Shown: positions 1-9,561, counted from the stretch's first letter. The stretch: DNA of 64,000 nucleotides from Butyrivibrio sp. LC3010 (GCF_000424385.1 NZ_AUJU01000016.1:1-64000), one strand, 5' to 3'. Notes: generated by a model from the sequence alone, not told the origin. Made by a program: numbers and translations.

Positions 1-2
1 AT

Positions 3-431
3 TACAGAAAAATAGTCAGGGTCGATAAAGAAGAGGTGTGGGATAAAATGTCTCCCACATCCCGCAAATTAGAATATATGACCAGGATTACTCAGGATTT
101 TGACTTTGCCAAGGATATAAGACTCTTTGGACTGAGCGATTTTTTGTCCGGTAAACAGGAAGAAGTAAATAAAGAAACAATTGAAAAAATGGATATTCAC
201 CGCGATCTGTGGTATAAGCATGCCTTTGTTGTTCAGATAGCTTATGTCATTATAAAGGGGCTTATTTATGCAACTCTTTTTGTGGCTGTGTTTAAAAAGA
301 ACCTCTCAATTTCTGATTTCACTATGTTCTTATCGCTGGCAATGGCCTTTTCCTCTGCGCTATTAAATTTCTTGCAGAGATTTGGCGATTATAAAAAAGC
401 TTCTCTCGAGGTTGATGACTTCAGGTCATAA
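3..431 (+). pseudogene. ABC exporter transmembrane domain, 3' fragment cut before the ATPase
   Basis: The reading frame is open from the window edge and ends at a TAA at 429-431, so the 5' end lies outside the window. The visible residues look like the second half of an ABC-exporter membrane domain: a soluble helix with a KDIRLF-type motif, then two hydrophobic segments, ending at EVDDFRS. In exporters of this type that point leads straight into the nucleotide-binding domain, but here the frame stops and the next gene is a peptidase. No Walker A follows. I read it as a truncated, probably non-functional exporter; a split half-transporter is less likely. Family assignment is good, the pseudogene call is inference. 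Confidence 0.7.
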
Positions 432-481
432 AAGTCATTGCAGGGAGCAATGCAAAAATACAAAATAAGTGGGGACTGTCT

Positions 482-2542
482 ATGAAATACAGAAAAGTTG
501 CCCGGAAGTTTTTTACCGGAAAAATGATAATAATACTGGGGGCATCAGTATTTGCTCTCTCTACAGGATGTGGAAAAACTGACTCACCTGATGTTAGTAC
601 AGAATCGGGTGAGGAAATAAATCCTGAAGCGAGTACAGGATCGGATGAGGAAACAAGCACAAATGCAGGTGATCAAATAAGCGATGATGCTGCATCATCG
701 TTTGTTGCTACAAAAATAGACGATAATAGTAAACCTATTGCAGACTTTGACGAATTTGTAAATGAACAGTGGAAAGAGCAGAAAAAACAAAATAGCGATA
801 GTGGTGATGCATACTGGTGGGATGAACAGGAGGAATTCGATAAGGCAATAAGGGACATCCTTGATAATACTGATTTAAATGAAATTAGTGAGGATAGTGA
901 TCTTTACAAAGCAGTATCTATTTATCGTCACATCTTAGATACGGGGGACTATGATCAGAGAATTGATTCAGCAAAAGAGCACTTGCAGCCAATCGAAAAC
1001 ATAAAAAGCCTCGAAGATATTTACAAACTCTATCAAACAGAAGAGTATATGATGTTCAGCCAGGCTTTTAAATTTACTGTTTCAGCTGATTATAATGGCT
1101 ATCATGCGGTATGGTTCGAGCCAAATAGTATGATGGGCGATATGGATAATTTCAAGAGTCTTTTTTCTGAGGATAATCCAAATGATTCTGCCAAAAAAGA
1201 GTTTCTTTCTTTGATGGAAAAGCTTGGATATTCAGAGGAAAGAACAATAGAAATATTTGATAATGCCTCTGTTGTAGGGGAGATGATAGATGATTATTGG
1301 AAAGCTCCTGTCACAAACGACATCGTCTATTTTGACTCTGCGACACTTGAAAAAGAAAATGTTTCTGTACCAGTGATAGACATTCTTGGAAGCCTGGAAG
1401 CACTTGGAAAAAATAAGGATTTTATTGCAAAAGATAACTTTTCAGACCTTCTTAATACACTTTATCAGGAAGAAAATGTGGAAGCCATAAGGGATCACAT
1501 GCTTTTAGGGACGATTACAAGATTATTTACACTCTATGGCGAAGATGTGCTAAAAGTTTCATATGGAATAGAGTATAGTGATCAGGCATGCAAGGCTATA
1601 AAAACATATGCTCCTGATGCTATAAATAAAGCTTACAGCAAGCAATATCTTGGGGACTTCGATGAACAGCGATCACTTGATATGGTTGAGGACATCAAGA
1701 ATAGCTATAGAGATATTATAGATAATACAGAGTGGCTTGGTACCCATGGAAAAGAGCTGGCTAAGCATAAGATTCTTACTATGAGAGTAAGTCTTGGGAA
1801 AAATGAAATAGAAAATGACCTTTCTGATATAAATCTATCCGGAAATCTGGTAGACGATTATATATCACTTCTTGTCAGTAAGGAACGTTTTGCAAGAGGA
1901 CAGATTAAGAAAGAAGATGAGAACAGACAGATTTTTAATGCAAATTTGTTTGAGGTAAATGCCTATTTTATACCTGCTTATAATGCACTTTACGTAAGTA
2001 GTGGAGTACTCGTTAATCCTTATTGCTCCAAAACAGCATCATTCGAAGAAATGCTTGGTTACTATGGAATGTTAATAGCTCATGAATATGCTCATTCCTA
2101 TGATCCTACAGGAATTAACTATGACTGGCGTGGATGGTGGGAACCATGGATGACGGAGGATGAGGAATCAGCATATACCGGGAATCAGCAGAAAATTACT
2201 GACTTTTTCGATGGCCTTGAAGTTGAATACGGTCGCAAGATAGATGGTGAACTTATTAAAAATGAGACCTTTGCTGATCTTATGGCTATGAGGTGCTGCC
2301 TTAAAATTTTGGAACAAAAAGAAAATCCTGATTATGATTTATTCTTTAGAACCTATGCCGGGAAAAATGCCTGCTATATTACTGAACAGGACATTGACCG
2401 CGCTATGGAAGATACTCATCTTATTGGCAAGGCAAGAGTGAATTTCATACTGGGACAGTTTGATAAATTTTATGAAGTGTATGATATAGATGAAAACAGC
2501 CCATACTATGTTCCAAAAGAAAAAAGACTAGCAGTGTTTTGA
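482..2542 (+). CDS. M13 (neprilysin/PepO-like) zinc metallopeptidase lipoprotein
   Basis: A 686-residue extracytoplasmic peptidase. The N-terminus has a signal sequence and a lipobox-like LSTGC, followed by an Asp/Ser/Glu-rich linker, so the protein is probably lipid-anchored. The zinc site HEYAH lies at residues 534-538, followed by SYD, and the third ligand region ETFAD is at 595-599; this HExxH plus ExxxD pairing is the M13 signature. Length is typical of full M13 enzymes (about 650-700). M13 enzymes cleave oligopeptides outside the cytoplasm. It lies just upstream of a peptide-sensing type two-component system, which may be coincidence. A box shared with the downstream ABC transporter promoter sits immediately after the stop codon. 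Confidence 0.88.
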   Translation: MKYRKVARKFFTGKMIIILGASVFALSTGCGKTDSPDVSTESGEEINPEASTGSDEETSTNAGDQISDDAASSFVATKIDDNSKPIADFDEFVNEQWKEQKKQNSDSGDAYWWDEQEEFDKAIRDILDNTDLNEISEDSDLYKAVSIYRHILDTGDYDQRIDSAKEHLQPIENIKSLEDIYKLYQTEEYMMFSQAFKFTVSADYNGYHAVWFEPNSMMGDMDNFKSLFSEDNPNDSAKKEFLSLMEKLGYSEERTIEIFDNASVVGEMIDDYWKAPVTNDIVYFDSATLEKENVSVPVIDILGSLEALGKNKDFIAKDNFSDLLNTLYQEENVEAIRDHMLLGTITRLFTLYGEDVLKVSYGIEYSDQACKAIKTYAPDAINKAYSKQYLGDFDEQRSLDMVEDIKNSYRDIIDNTEWLGTHGKELAKHKILTMRVSLGKNEIENDLSDINLSGNLVDDYISLLVSKERFARGQIKKEDENRQIFNANLFEVNAYFIPAYNALYVSSGVLVNPYCSKTASFEEMLGYYGMLIAHEYAHSYDPTGINYDWRGWWEPWMTEDEESAYTGNQQKITDFFDGLEVEYGRKIDGELIKNETFADLMAMRCCLKILEQKENPDYDLFFRTYAGKNACYITEQDIDRAMEDTHLIGKARVNFILGQFDKFYEVYDIDENSPYYVPKEKRLAVF

Positions 2543-2544
2543 AA

Positions 2545-2568
2545 TGTGACAAAACTGTAATGTAAAAG
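2545..2568 (+). promoter_or_regulatory. Candidate response-regulator box upstream of the two-component operon
   Basis: The stretch begins TGTGACAAAACTGTAATG and consists of two TGT-A-like half sites about 11 bp apart, the spacing expected for tandem binding of an OmpR-family regulator. A very similar stretch occurs at 4521-4544 before the ABC transporter genes. An AT-rich possible -10 region follows. This suggests the regulator controls both itself and its target transporter. Confidence 0.55.
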
Positions 2569-2647
2569 CCTGATATTTGTAATATGATGATATTGGTGTC
2601 TAAAGTAAAAATACTATATGACACAAACAAATATGAGGAGCTACATT

Positions 2648-3358
2648 ATGAAGCTGTTTTTGCTGGAAGATGATGATGCCATTGGCATGGGGCTTAAATA
2701 TTCATTGGAAAAAGAGAATTATGAGGTGGTTCATGTAAGGACGAAGAACGAGGCGCTGGAAGTTTTTTGTGAAAAGAGCTTTGATCTATGTATATTGGAT
2801 ATAAATCTCCCTGATGGAAATGGTTATGATGTGTGCAGATACATTAAGGAAAAAGAGGATGTGCCTGTAATTTTCCTAACTGCCAGTGACGCGGAAGTCA
2901 ATGTAGTCATGGGGCTCGAGATGGGAGCAGATGACTATGTGTGTAAGCCCTTCAGGATAAATGAGCTTATGGCCAGGATAAAGACTGTACTTAGAAGAAG
3001 CGGACGTGGCAGAGATAACAGCACTTCTGAGACAGAGGGCATTCTTGAAATTCAAAATGTGCGCATACATGTAAGCGAAGCCAAGGTCGGAATAGTAGAT
3101 GAATCATCTGGAAAAGAGGATATGATTGACCTAACGGCACTGGAATACAGGCTGCTTCTTGCTTTTTGTAATAACAGAGGAAACGTTATGTCCAGAAACC
3201 AGCTGCTTGAAGATATGTGGGATGTTAACGGGGATTTTGTAAATGATAATACATTGACGGTTTACATCAAGAGATTAAGAGATAAGATAGAAAAAGATCC
3301 TGCGAATCCTAGGATTATAAGGACTGTACGAGGGCTTGGATATATTGTGGATAAATGA
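2648..3358 (+). CDS. OmpR/PhoB-family response regulator (VncR/BceR-like)
   Basis: A 236-residue two-domain regulator. The receiver domain occupies about residues 1-115, with the acidic cluster EDDD near the start, phospho-acceptor Asp51 in ILDINLPDG, and the conserved KP near residue 100. The C-terminal winged helix (about 135-235) has TALEYRLL and the RGLGY ending. The start at 2648 is chosen because AGGAG lies seven bases upstream; an in-frame ATG at 2618 has no ribosome site. It is followed within 70 bp by its histidine kinase and then by an ABC transporter, the classic layout for antimicrobial-peptide sensing modules. The ligand is unknown. Confidence 0.9.
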   Translation: MKLFLLEDDDAIGMGLKYSLEKENYEVVHVRTKNEALEVFCEKSFDLCILDINLPDGNGYDVCRYIKEKEDVPVIFLTASDAEVNVVMGLEMGADDYVCKPFRINELMARIKTVLRRSGRGRDNSTSETEGILEIQNVRIHVSEAKVGIVDESSGKEDMIDLTALEYRLLLAFCNNRGNVMSRNQLLEDMWDVNGDFVNDNTLTVYIKRLRDKIEKDPANPRIIRTVRGLGYIVDK

Positions 3359-3425
3359 TAAGAATCCGGTTTTGAAGGCTGCGCATTTAATAATGTTATT
3401 TTGGAATAAATTGGGGAACATAGCT

Positions 3426-4424
3426 ATGCTTAAAAACAAAGACTTAAGAATAATGATACTATTAGCAGCTGCACTTACCGCAGTAGCTTCAATATGCGGA
3501 TATGCACTATGTGGCATATCCGCATTTTTTCTATTACTGGTGGTTGGAGTGACCATAACATGCGGATTTGTATTCATAACAAAGAGAAGATATGAGGACA
3601 TAAGCGTTCTTAATCTTTATCTTGAAAAGGTACTTTCAGGCGGGGAACCTCCAAATATCCTGGACCAGGAGGAGGGAGAGCTGTCTATATTAAAAACGAA
3701 TATTTACAAAGCCACATCAACTCTGTGCCATCAAAAAGACCTTCTATCGAAAGATAAGGTAGCAATGGCAAATGCTATCGCAGATATCAGCCATCAGCTT
3801 AAAACTCCGCTTACATCTATGATAGTGATGAATGACCTTCTCATGACAGAAGAGGATAAACAAAAGCGAGAGGAATTCCTAAAAACACAGTCCAATCAGC
3901 TTGACAGGATGAACTGGCTGATACAGACACTTCTTAAATTATCCAAGATCGATGCAGGCACGATTGCCATGAAGTCTGAAATAATAAATGCAGATGATCT
4001 GATAAGCGAATTGATAAATCCCTTTGAAATTCAGATGGAGCTTAAAAATATCACATATCATCATGAAAACAGAAACATGCAGGTAAAATGCGATAAAAAC
4101 TGGACTATAGAAGCTCTTCAGAATATTGTGAAAAACTGTATTGAACATATAGACGAAGGTGGAAAACTAGAAATAACTGCGCATGAAACCAACATTTTCA
4201 CGGAAATAGTTATAGAAGATAATGGCTGCGGAATACCTAAGGATGAAATAAGTCATATTTTTGAAAGGTTCTACAAGGGAAGAAATGCATCAAAAGACAG
4301 CGTGGGAATAGGACTTGCTCTATCAAAGTCGATAATCACAAGCCAGCATGGAGATATCCTTGTGGAAAGCAACGAAGGGGAAGGAACAAGGTTCAGGGTA
4401 AGGTTTTACAAGACAATTTTATGA
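3426..4424 (+). CDS. Intramembrane-sensing histidine kinase (VncS/BceS-like)
   Basis: A 333-residue kinase with two N-terminal membrane segments joined by a very short loop (about residues 8-52) and no real extracellular sensor, which is typical of kinases that sense through a partner ABC transporter. The H-box DISHQLKTPLT places the phospho-acceptor at His123. The ATPase domain shows NIVKNCIEH, DNGCGI and GIGLAL. The ATG at 3426 has a GGGGAA ribosome site eight bases upstream; earlier in-frame ATGs at 3336 and 3393 would overlap or crowd the regulator gene. It most likely phosphorylates the regulator encoded just upstream. Confidence 0.88.
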   Translation: MLKNKDLRIMILLAAALTAVASICGYALCGISAFFLLLVVGVTITCGFVFITKRRYEDISVLNLYLEKVLSGGEPPNILDQEEGELSILKTNIYKATSTLCHQKDLLSKDKVAMANAIADISHQLKTPLTSMIVMNDLLMTEEDKQKREEFLKTQSNQLDRMNWLIQTLLKLSKIDAGTIAMKSEIINADDLISELINPFEIQMELKNITYHHENRNMQVKCDKNWTIEALQNIVKNCIEHIDEGGKLEITAHETNIFTEIVIEDNGCGIPKDEISHIFERFYKGRNASKDSVGIGLALSKSIITSQHGDILVESNEGEGTRFRVRFYKTIL

Positions 4425-4726
4425 AAGAATAAGGTAAAATCCGTGTGCTTATATGCAGAGCACTTTTAGGGAATAACGGATTTGACCGATGTTAATCATA
4501 AAAACGGAGATATAAGAATATGTGACTAAATTGTAATCAAAAAGTCATTTGATAGTAAGGGTAAGACGATAATCTATTCTCAAAGCAGATGGAAGTGATG
4601 ACAAATGCATTCTTTCGAGTGATTTTCTAAAAACCAGCATTGGTATGAATTTATTACTTAAATGATCCAAGAACACATTATCACTTGAAGATATGGCACC
4701 ACCTGCTACGAGAAAGGGGCATGAAA
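4425..4726. other. Intergenic region before the ABC transporter genes
   Basis: About 300 bases without a gene. It contains an inverted repeat of AAATCCGT and ACGGATTT arms near 4437-4490, enclosing a smaller GTGCT/AGAGCAC hairpin, and the regulator box at 4521-4544. No coding sequence with a ribosome site was found. Confidence 0.6.
4521..4544 (+). promoter_or_regulatory. Second copy of the response-regulator box, before the ABC transporter
   Basis: The site begins TGTGACTAAATTGTAATC and matches the 2545-2568 box at TGTGAC, AAA, TGTAAT and the trailing AAAAG. It lies about 200 bp upstream of the ABC ATPase start. Two near-identical copies in front of regulator and transporter strongly suggest one regulon. 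Confidence 0.55.
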
Positions 4727-5422
4727 ATGAAAATATTAGAGATCAGAAATTTATGCAAAGTATATGGTCAGGGGGAGACAAGAGTTGATGCTCTTAAGGA
4801 TGTCTCTTTTGACGTAGAACAGGGAGAATTCGTGGCAATCGTCGGGCCTTCCGGTTCCGGGAAATCGACACTCCTTCATATACTTGGCGGAGTAGACGTA
4901 CCAACATCAGGAACCTGCAATATAGCAGGAACCGACATCGGCAAACTAAACGAAACAAAGCTTGCGATTTTCAGAAGGAGAAACATAGGGCTTATCTATC
5001 AGTTTTACAATCTTATTCCAATTCTGAATGTGGAAGAGAATCTTACACTTCCGATTCTTCTTGATGGTAAAAAGCCTGATAAGGCTCTGCTTAATGATCT
5101 TGTAGATAAGCTTGGATTAAAGAATAGGCTGTCTCATCTTCCTAATCAGCTCTCAGGCGGGCAGCAGCAGAGGGTATCCATAGGACGTGCACTCATGAAT
5201 CATCCGGCACTCCTTCTTGCGGATGAGCCCACAGGTAACCTTGATTCTGAGAACAGCAAGGAGATAATTTCACTCCTTCGTAAGTTCAACAAGGAAAACA
5301 ACCAGACAGTTATCATCATTACTCACGATGAAAGGATTGCTCTTTCTGCTGACAGAGTAATTACAATTGAAGATGGTCAGATTACCAGGGATTCGGGGAA
5401 AGCCGGGGTGATGGCGTCATGA
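4727..5422 (+). CDS. ABC transporter ATPase (MacB/LolD/BceA type)
   Basis: A 231-residue ATPase with Walker A GPSGSGKST at residues 40-48, signature LSGGQQQR and Walker B LLADEPTGNLD. This sequence type partners FtsX-like permeases that act as mechanotransmitters or peptide-detoxification modules. The ATG at 4727 has AAAGGGG seven bases upstream; the ATG at 4721 is too close to it. The gene overlaps the permease start by four bases (ATGA), so the two are translationally coupled. With the upstream kinase and regulator it probably forms a sense-and-resist module against an antimicrobial peptide or similar ligand. Confidence 0.92.
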   Translation: MKILEIRNLCKVYGQGETRVDALKDVSFDVEQGEFVAIVGPSGSGKSTLLHILGGVDVPTSGTCNIAGTDIGKLNETKLAIFRRRNIGLIYQFYNLIPILNVEENLTLPILLDGKKPDKALLNDLVDKLGLKNRLSHLPNQLSGGQQQRVSIGRALMNHPALLLADEPTGNLDSENSKEIISLLRKFNKENNQTVIIITHDERIALSADRVITIEDGQITRDSGKAGVMAS

Positions 5423-8010
5423 ATATCATATCGAAGTTAACACTAAGGCATCTTCTGGAAAACAAGAAAAGATCAATAGTAACAATTCTTGGTATAGCTA
5501 CTTCAACAGCGCTTATCAGTGCTATTCTTCTTGGCGTATTTTCTTTCTTTAGCTTCTTTGGCTATATTTCGGTTCAGACCTCAGGAGCTGCACATACTGT
5601 CTTTGAGAAGGTATCTAAAGAGCAGTATAAGGAGCTTCTAAATGATAAGACACTTGAAACTGTGGGGCTTAGGGAGCTCGATGGGAAAAAGAGCGGAGTA
5701 AGGCTGTTAACAGATACAGATGAAAGATTCAGAGTAGGAAACATCGATCATGCTACTATGAAGGATTATTCTATGAGAGTTGTTTCAGACTATGAAGGCA
5801 ATTTGCCTGTAAACTCATCGGAAATCGCTGTTGAGGAGAAGTTTCTCAAAGATAACGGGCTGGATCTTAAGGTGGGTGATGAGCTCACGTTTGAAGAGGG
5901 TTACAGATATATAGATGATGAGCTTGAGGGCTTTTCATATCTTGGAGGAACTTACAGATCAGACGAACTTTTTAAAGCAAATTCCGCAGAGACCTGCACG
6001 ATCACAGCGATTCTGCATGGAAACCGCGCCACGAAGGACTGGGATATATTGCGCGGCATGGATGATGGGTATTTTCCGAAGCAGGATGCGGCACAGGTTT
6101 CCATAATGCTAAAAAAGTGTAACAGTTCAGCAATTAAGCAGATCAAGGATATAGTAAAAAAGTATGGAATACAGAAATATACTATAAACACTGAATATAT
6201 GCTAAGTAGATTTGCATTTGAAGGCAGTGCCGGTTCCTACAAAAGCTTTTTCGTACTTATGGGAATTGCTCTGATAATTGTAATTGCCACTTCAGTTATT
6301 CTTATCTTTAACTCTATAGGAATGTCTCTTACTGAGAGAATGAGATATCTGGGAATGCTGGCAAGTGTCGGCGCCACGGCGCGTCAAAAGAGATTTTCAA
6401 TCTATTACGAAGGCGTTGTTCTTGGTATTATCGGTATTCCGTTAGGACTTCTTTTGGGATATATCGGAACAAGGATTACGCTGGCTATACTTGGAAGAAG
6501 GATCCTTGAAGCAGATATTCTGGCAGGGGCAGAGGGAATGCGAGGAACAATCCCAATCGTATGCCAGCCATCTGTAATTATCGCAATTATTTTCTTTTCC
6601 GCTCTTACAATTATGCTCTCTGTGCTGGTTCCGGGCATTAAAGCAGCCAGAATAATGCCTATCGATGCTCTTAGACAGAGTACAACCATTAAGGTCAGAG
6701 CGAGGAACCTGCGTGTAAATCCGCTTATTCGTAAGATATTTGGCTACGAAGGCGAGCTTGCCTACAAGAATATCAAGAGAAATGGGGGCAAGGGAAAAGT
6801 GATTACAATTTCCATTGCGGTTTCAATAATACTTTTCCTGACTATCAATTTCTTTTGCAGTTCAATAGCAAGGGCTAATAACTACAATGTTGATATCCCT
6901 TATCAGATCATCGCTTCATGCACACTTGATGAAAGTGACAGACTGCGGAGTGAAATTCGTGACATGGACGGGGTTAAGGATGTTTACAGTGCCGGAATGA
7001 TCCAGTTTGCTTTTAAGAAAAAGCCGGATGATAAATATACCACCCTGGCCAACACAGATATTGCTGATAGAGCATTTTTGACGGAGAGCTTTAGGGATAA
7101 GCCGGATGCTTTTGATCTGTATAGTATGTCTGTAGCAATAGTTGATGATGAGGATTTTAATAAAATACTTGATGAAAACGGGCTTTCAAGAGAGGATTAT
7201 TATTCGGGGCAACTTAGAGGAGTCCTCCTAAACAGCTACTTCCACGAGGTTAATGATGCACCTGTATTTAATGACGGCATCATAGGTCAGAGCCTTCATT
7301 ATGATGAGACTATGGGCTTTCCACCAGCAATTGAAGTGGCGGCACGGGTTCCCTATACAGCTGACAATAAAGTTCTTGAGTATGTACCAAGAGGTACAAT
7401 GACCGTCTTTGTGCCAAGGTCGGTTTACTATGAGAAGGCAAAAGAGGTACTTCCTGAAGATAAGCTGACACTGGACCTTGCAGTTGAGACTACAGATAAT
7501 AAGGCTGTTTATTCCAAAATCTATCAGCTTATGCAGGAGGAGGGTTATCACAACTACTATTGTACAGACCTGACTGATTCCCTGAAAATCATGGACACAA
7601 TTACACTTATGCTAAACACAGCTATGTACGGCTTTTCCACATTACTTACGCTTATAGCTGTTGCAAATATTGTGAACACCATTTCTACAGGAGTCCTTTT
7701 AAGAAGAAAAGAGTTTGCAATGTATAAGTCTGTGGGGCTTGATAATTTAGGCTTTAAAAAGATGATATGGCTTGAAGTATTTCTCTATGGATTCAAGGCA
7801 CTTCTGTGGGGGATTCCGATATCGCTTTTGCTTAGCTTTATGATGTATAAGTCCTTTGATTCGGCGCTGTATACCTTTAATCCGAACTTACTGTTTTATG
7901 GCGTAGTTGTACTGGCTGTATTTGGAATACTGGGTATCAGCATGGGACTAAGTATCAACAAGATAAAGGACGACAACATCATAGAAGCCCTTAAGGAAGA
8001 TGCAGTGTAA
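5419..8010 (+). CDS. ABC transporter permease with two FtsX domains
   Basis: An 863-residue permease. One membrane helix near residues 20-45 is followed by an extracytoplasmic region, a three-helix FtsX core at about 280-420, another helix near 465-485, a second large extracytoplasmic region, and a final FtsX core at about 720-855. This MacB-like duplicated plan is common in Firmicute peptide-responsive systems (Vex/Bce-like). It overlaps the ATPase by four bases. The extracytoplasmic parts would be the ligand-facing ones. Function as a peptide sensor or flippase is inferred from context. Confidence 0.88.
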   Translation: MNIISKLTLRHLLENKKRSIVTILGIATSTALISAILLGVFSFFSFFGYISVQTSGAAHTVFEKVSKEQYKELLNDKTLETVGLRELDGKKSGVRLLTDTDERFRVGNIDHATMKDYSMRVVSDYEGNLPVNSSEIAVEEKFLKDNGLDLKVGDELTFEEGYRYIDDELEGFSYLGGTYRSDELFKANSAETCTITAILHGNRATKDWDILRGMDDGYFPKQDAAQVSIMLKKCNSSAIKQIKDIVKKYGIQKYTINTEYMLSRFAFEGSAGSYKSFFVLMGIALIIVIATSVILIFNSIGMSLTERMRYLGMLASVGATARQKRFSIYYEGVVLGIIGIPLGLLLGYIGTRITLAILGRRILEADILAGAEGMRGTIPIVCQPSVIIAIIFFSALTIMLSVLVPGIKAARIMPIDALRQSTTIKVRARNLRVNPLIRKIFGYEGELAYKNIKRNGGKGKVITISIAVSIILFLTINFFCSSIARANNYNVDIPYQIIASCTLDESDRLRSEIRDMDGVKDVYSAGMIQFAFKKKPDDKYTTLANTDIADRAFLTESFRDKPDAFDLYSMSVAIVDDEDFNKILDENGLSREDYYSGQLRGVLLNSYFHEVNDAPVFNDGIIGQSLHYDETMGFPPAIEVAARVPYTADNKVLEYVPRGTMTVFVPRSVYYEKAKEVLPEDKLTLDLAVETTDNKAVYSKIYQLMQEEGYHNYYCTDLTDSLKIMDTITLMLNTAMYGFSTLLTLIAVANIVNTISTGVLLRRKEFAMYKSVGLDNLGFKKMIWLEVFLYGFKALLWGIPISLLLSFMMYKSFDSALYTFNPNLLFYGVVVLAVFGILGISMGLSINKIKDDNIIEALKEDAV

Positions 8011-8075
8011 GTCGAATTTTCCAAACACGAAAAAAATATCTTTATAAACTAGAAAAATTGTGTATTAATATAATC

Positions 8076-8123
8076 AGCCTCTTCCAATACAATCATTACA
8101 AGAAAATGAGTTTGGAAGGGGCT
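8076..8123 (+). promoter_or_regulatory. Hairpin that would hide the ribosome site of the MFS remnant
   Basis: Arms at 8076-8087 and 8112-8123 (AGCCTCTTCCAA / TTGGAAGGGGCT) pair over twelve positions with one wobble. The right arm contains the GGAAGGGG ribosome site of the gene starting at 8129. A TATAAT -10 candidate lies just before at 8069-8074. It may have been a translational switch for the now broken transporter. Confidence 0.4.
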
Positions 8124-8128
8124 TTAAA

Positions 8129-8303
8129 ATGGAAGAAAAAAAGATTACTTACAAAGACATATTGAAGATACCTAATTGCAGAAAGCTTATAACATCGAAT
8201 CTTATTAACAGATTTGGAGACTCGGTGGATGCCATTGCATTTACCTGGCTTGTGTATCAGATTACAGGAAGTGCAACCTGGTCAGCACTTATATTCGGGC
8301 TAA
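8129..8303 (+). pseudogene. MFS transporter, N-terminal fragment
   Basis: The first 57 or so residues read as the start of a major-facilitator transporter: a short cytoplasmic leader, NRFGDSVDAIAFTWLVY, then WSALIFGLN. The ribosome site GGAAGGGG and start are intact. After about position 8300 the MFS similarity ends abruptly and the frame runs into unrelated sequence to a stop at 8347. The following bases belong to a TPR-type protein in another frame, so an internal deletion appears to have joined two genes. Confidence 0.65.
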
Positions 8304-8960
8304 ACCCGCAACGAGTTTACTATACTTCACAATCTGGCACTACTTGAGAAAAACTCAAAGAAAAGGATCGAGTTATTAAAAGAGATAAATATTAATGGTA
8401 TGTATGATGCGGAGATTGGCGAAGTATACCGGGATGATAAGGATATAGAAAAGGCCTATGAGTTCTTTTCAGAAGGCCTCTATCTAAGCAGCATGAATGT
8501 GATCAATGTTACCGGCCGGTGGATTGATCCTCTTTTGCATGAGGGAAAATATGACACCGCGCTTAGTATGATTGGTTATTTGGAGATGATCTTAAAAACA
8601 ATCTACAAAGAATCAAAAGCCAGCTTTGGAACAAAAATGCTCGCAAATCTTGAAATAATAAAGGCGGTTATATTTGAGGCGCAATCAAAACACACAGAAA
8701 TGAGAGAATGTGTGGAGAAGGCGGTCGAAAACGCACGAATATTTGATGAAGCTCCCGCATATACAATTGTCACCGGTGCCACTTTTTGGCTTAGTAAAAC
8801 CACAGAAGATGCACCGGTTGCATTTGACGATCAGGGGCCTTCTGCCATGAATGCAGTTGAAGGTATTGTGAGCGAGTTTTGCGATGAATTTACGGGCGAT
8901 AGCAAAAAAGGCTGCAAAAAGTGTGCAGAAATATTTGGAGCTTTACCTGAAAAATGATTA
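8304..8960 (+). pseudogene. TPR-type regulatory protein, C-terminal fragment with frameshift
   Basis: An open frame runs from 8304 (just after a TAA) through helical, TPR-like sequence (AYEFFSEGLYLSS, KAVENARIFDEAP, TEDAPVAF) to a TGA at 8957. A second copy of the same C-terminal region lies at 26383-26628. Comparison shows one extra A in the run at 8904-8909; removing it restores SKKAAKSVQKYLEL and a TAA at 8958-8960, matching the paralogue. So this is a fragment that lost its N-terminus by fusion to the MFS remnant and then frameshifted. The original protein was probably a regulator with an N-terminal HTH, but that part is absent here. Confidence 0.65.
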
Positions 8961-9527
8961 ACCTTGTAATATAAACTGCTCAGCTTTCAGCATTATGTCT
9001 TTCAGATTACGAATATCTTCTGCAGTATGCGTGGTTTCAAGGGAATGGTTGGCTTTATCCACTGTGTAAAGCTTAAGTTCAAGCTCGTTGCATTTTGCTT
9101 CGGCGACGTCATTGGGACACCAGGGGTCATCAAGACCATGGAAGACTATGCCTGCATTTTTTCTTATTATGTCAAAAGTCTGCGGAACAGGGGTAAATAT
9201 AAGGTGCCTTGCCCCAACCTGCAGTTCATTGTCAAAATGCGCAGCCAAAGCTGTGCCAATACTTTTTCCAATAAAAATAACATCACTGTAATCTTCAAAA
9301 GAAATATTACCAAGGACTTCTTTTATCTGATCGGCGGCTGTTTCAAAAGCCTCCTGCATCCTGATCTTGTCGTTCATAATCTCACGTGCTTTATGAGGAA
9401 ATTTGTAATTAACCTCGATTATTTCATAACTATTTTCACGGGCGATTCTTTTTGAAAAATAAAGAAGCGGCTTATCGCTGTGATAGCCCATGCCCGGGAA
9501 AATGACTGCAAGCTTTTTGTTGTTCAT
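8958..9527 (-). CDS. Small alpha/beta hydrolase
   Basis: A 189-residue cytoplasmic protein with an early strand LAVIFPGMGYH, a nucleophile-elbow-like GKSIG, the acidic region HGLDDPW and a late NHSLE that could supply the histidine. This resembles compact alpha/beta hydrolases of unknown substrate. The ATG at 9527 has GGAGG five bases upstream; the four residues before it would overlap that ribosome site. Its stop abuts the TPR remnant on the other strand with no visible terminator between them. Confidence 0.75.
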   Translation of the reverse strand: MNNKKLAVIFPGMGYHSDKPLLYFSKRIARENSYEIIEVNYKFPHKAREIMNDKIRMQEAFETAADQIKEVLGNISFEDYSDVIFIGKSIGTALAAHFDNELQVGARHLIFTPVPQTFDIIRKNAGIVFHGLDDPWCPNDVAEAKCNELELKLYTVDKANHSLETTHTAEDIRNLKDIMLKAEQFILQG

Positions 9528-9561
9528 GCGTGCCTCCAAATATTAACAAATGAATCGGTAG

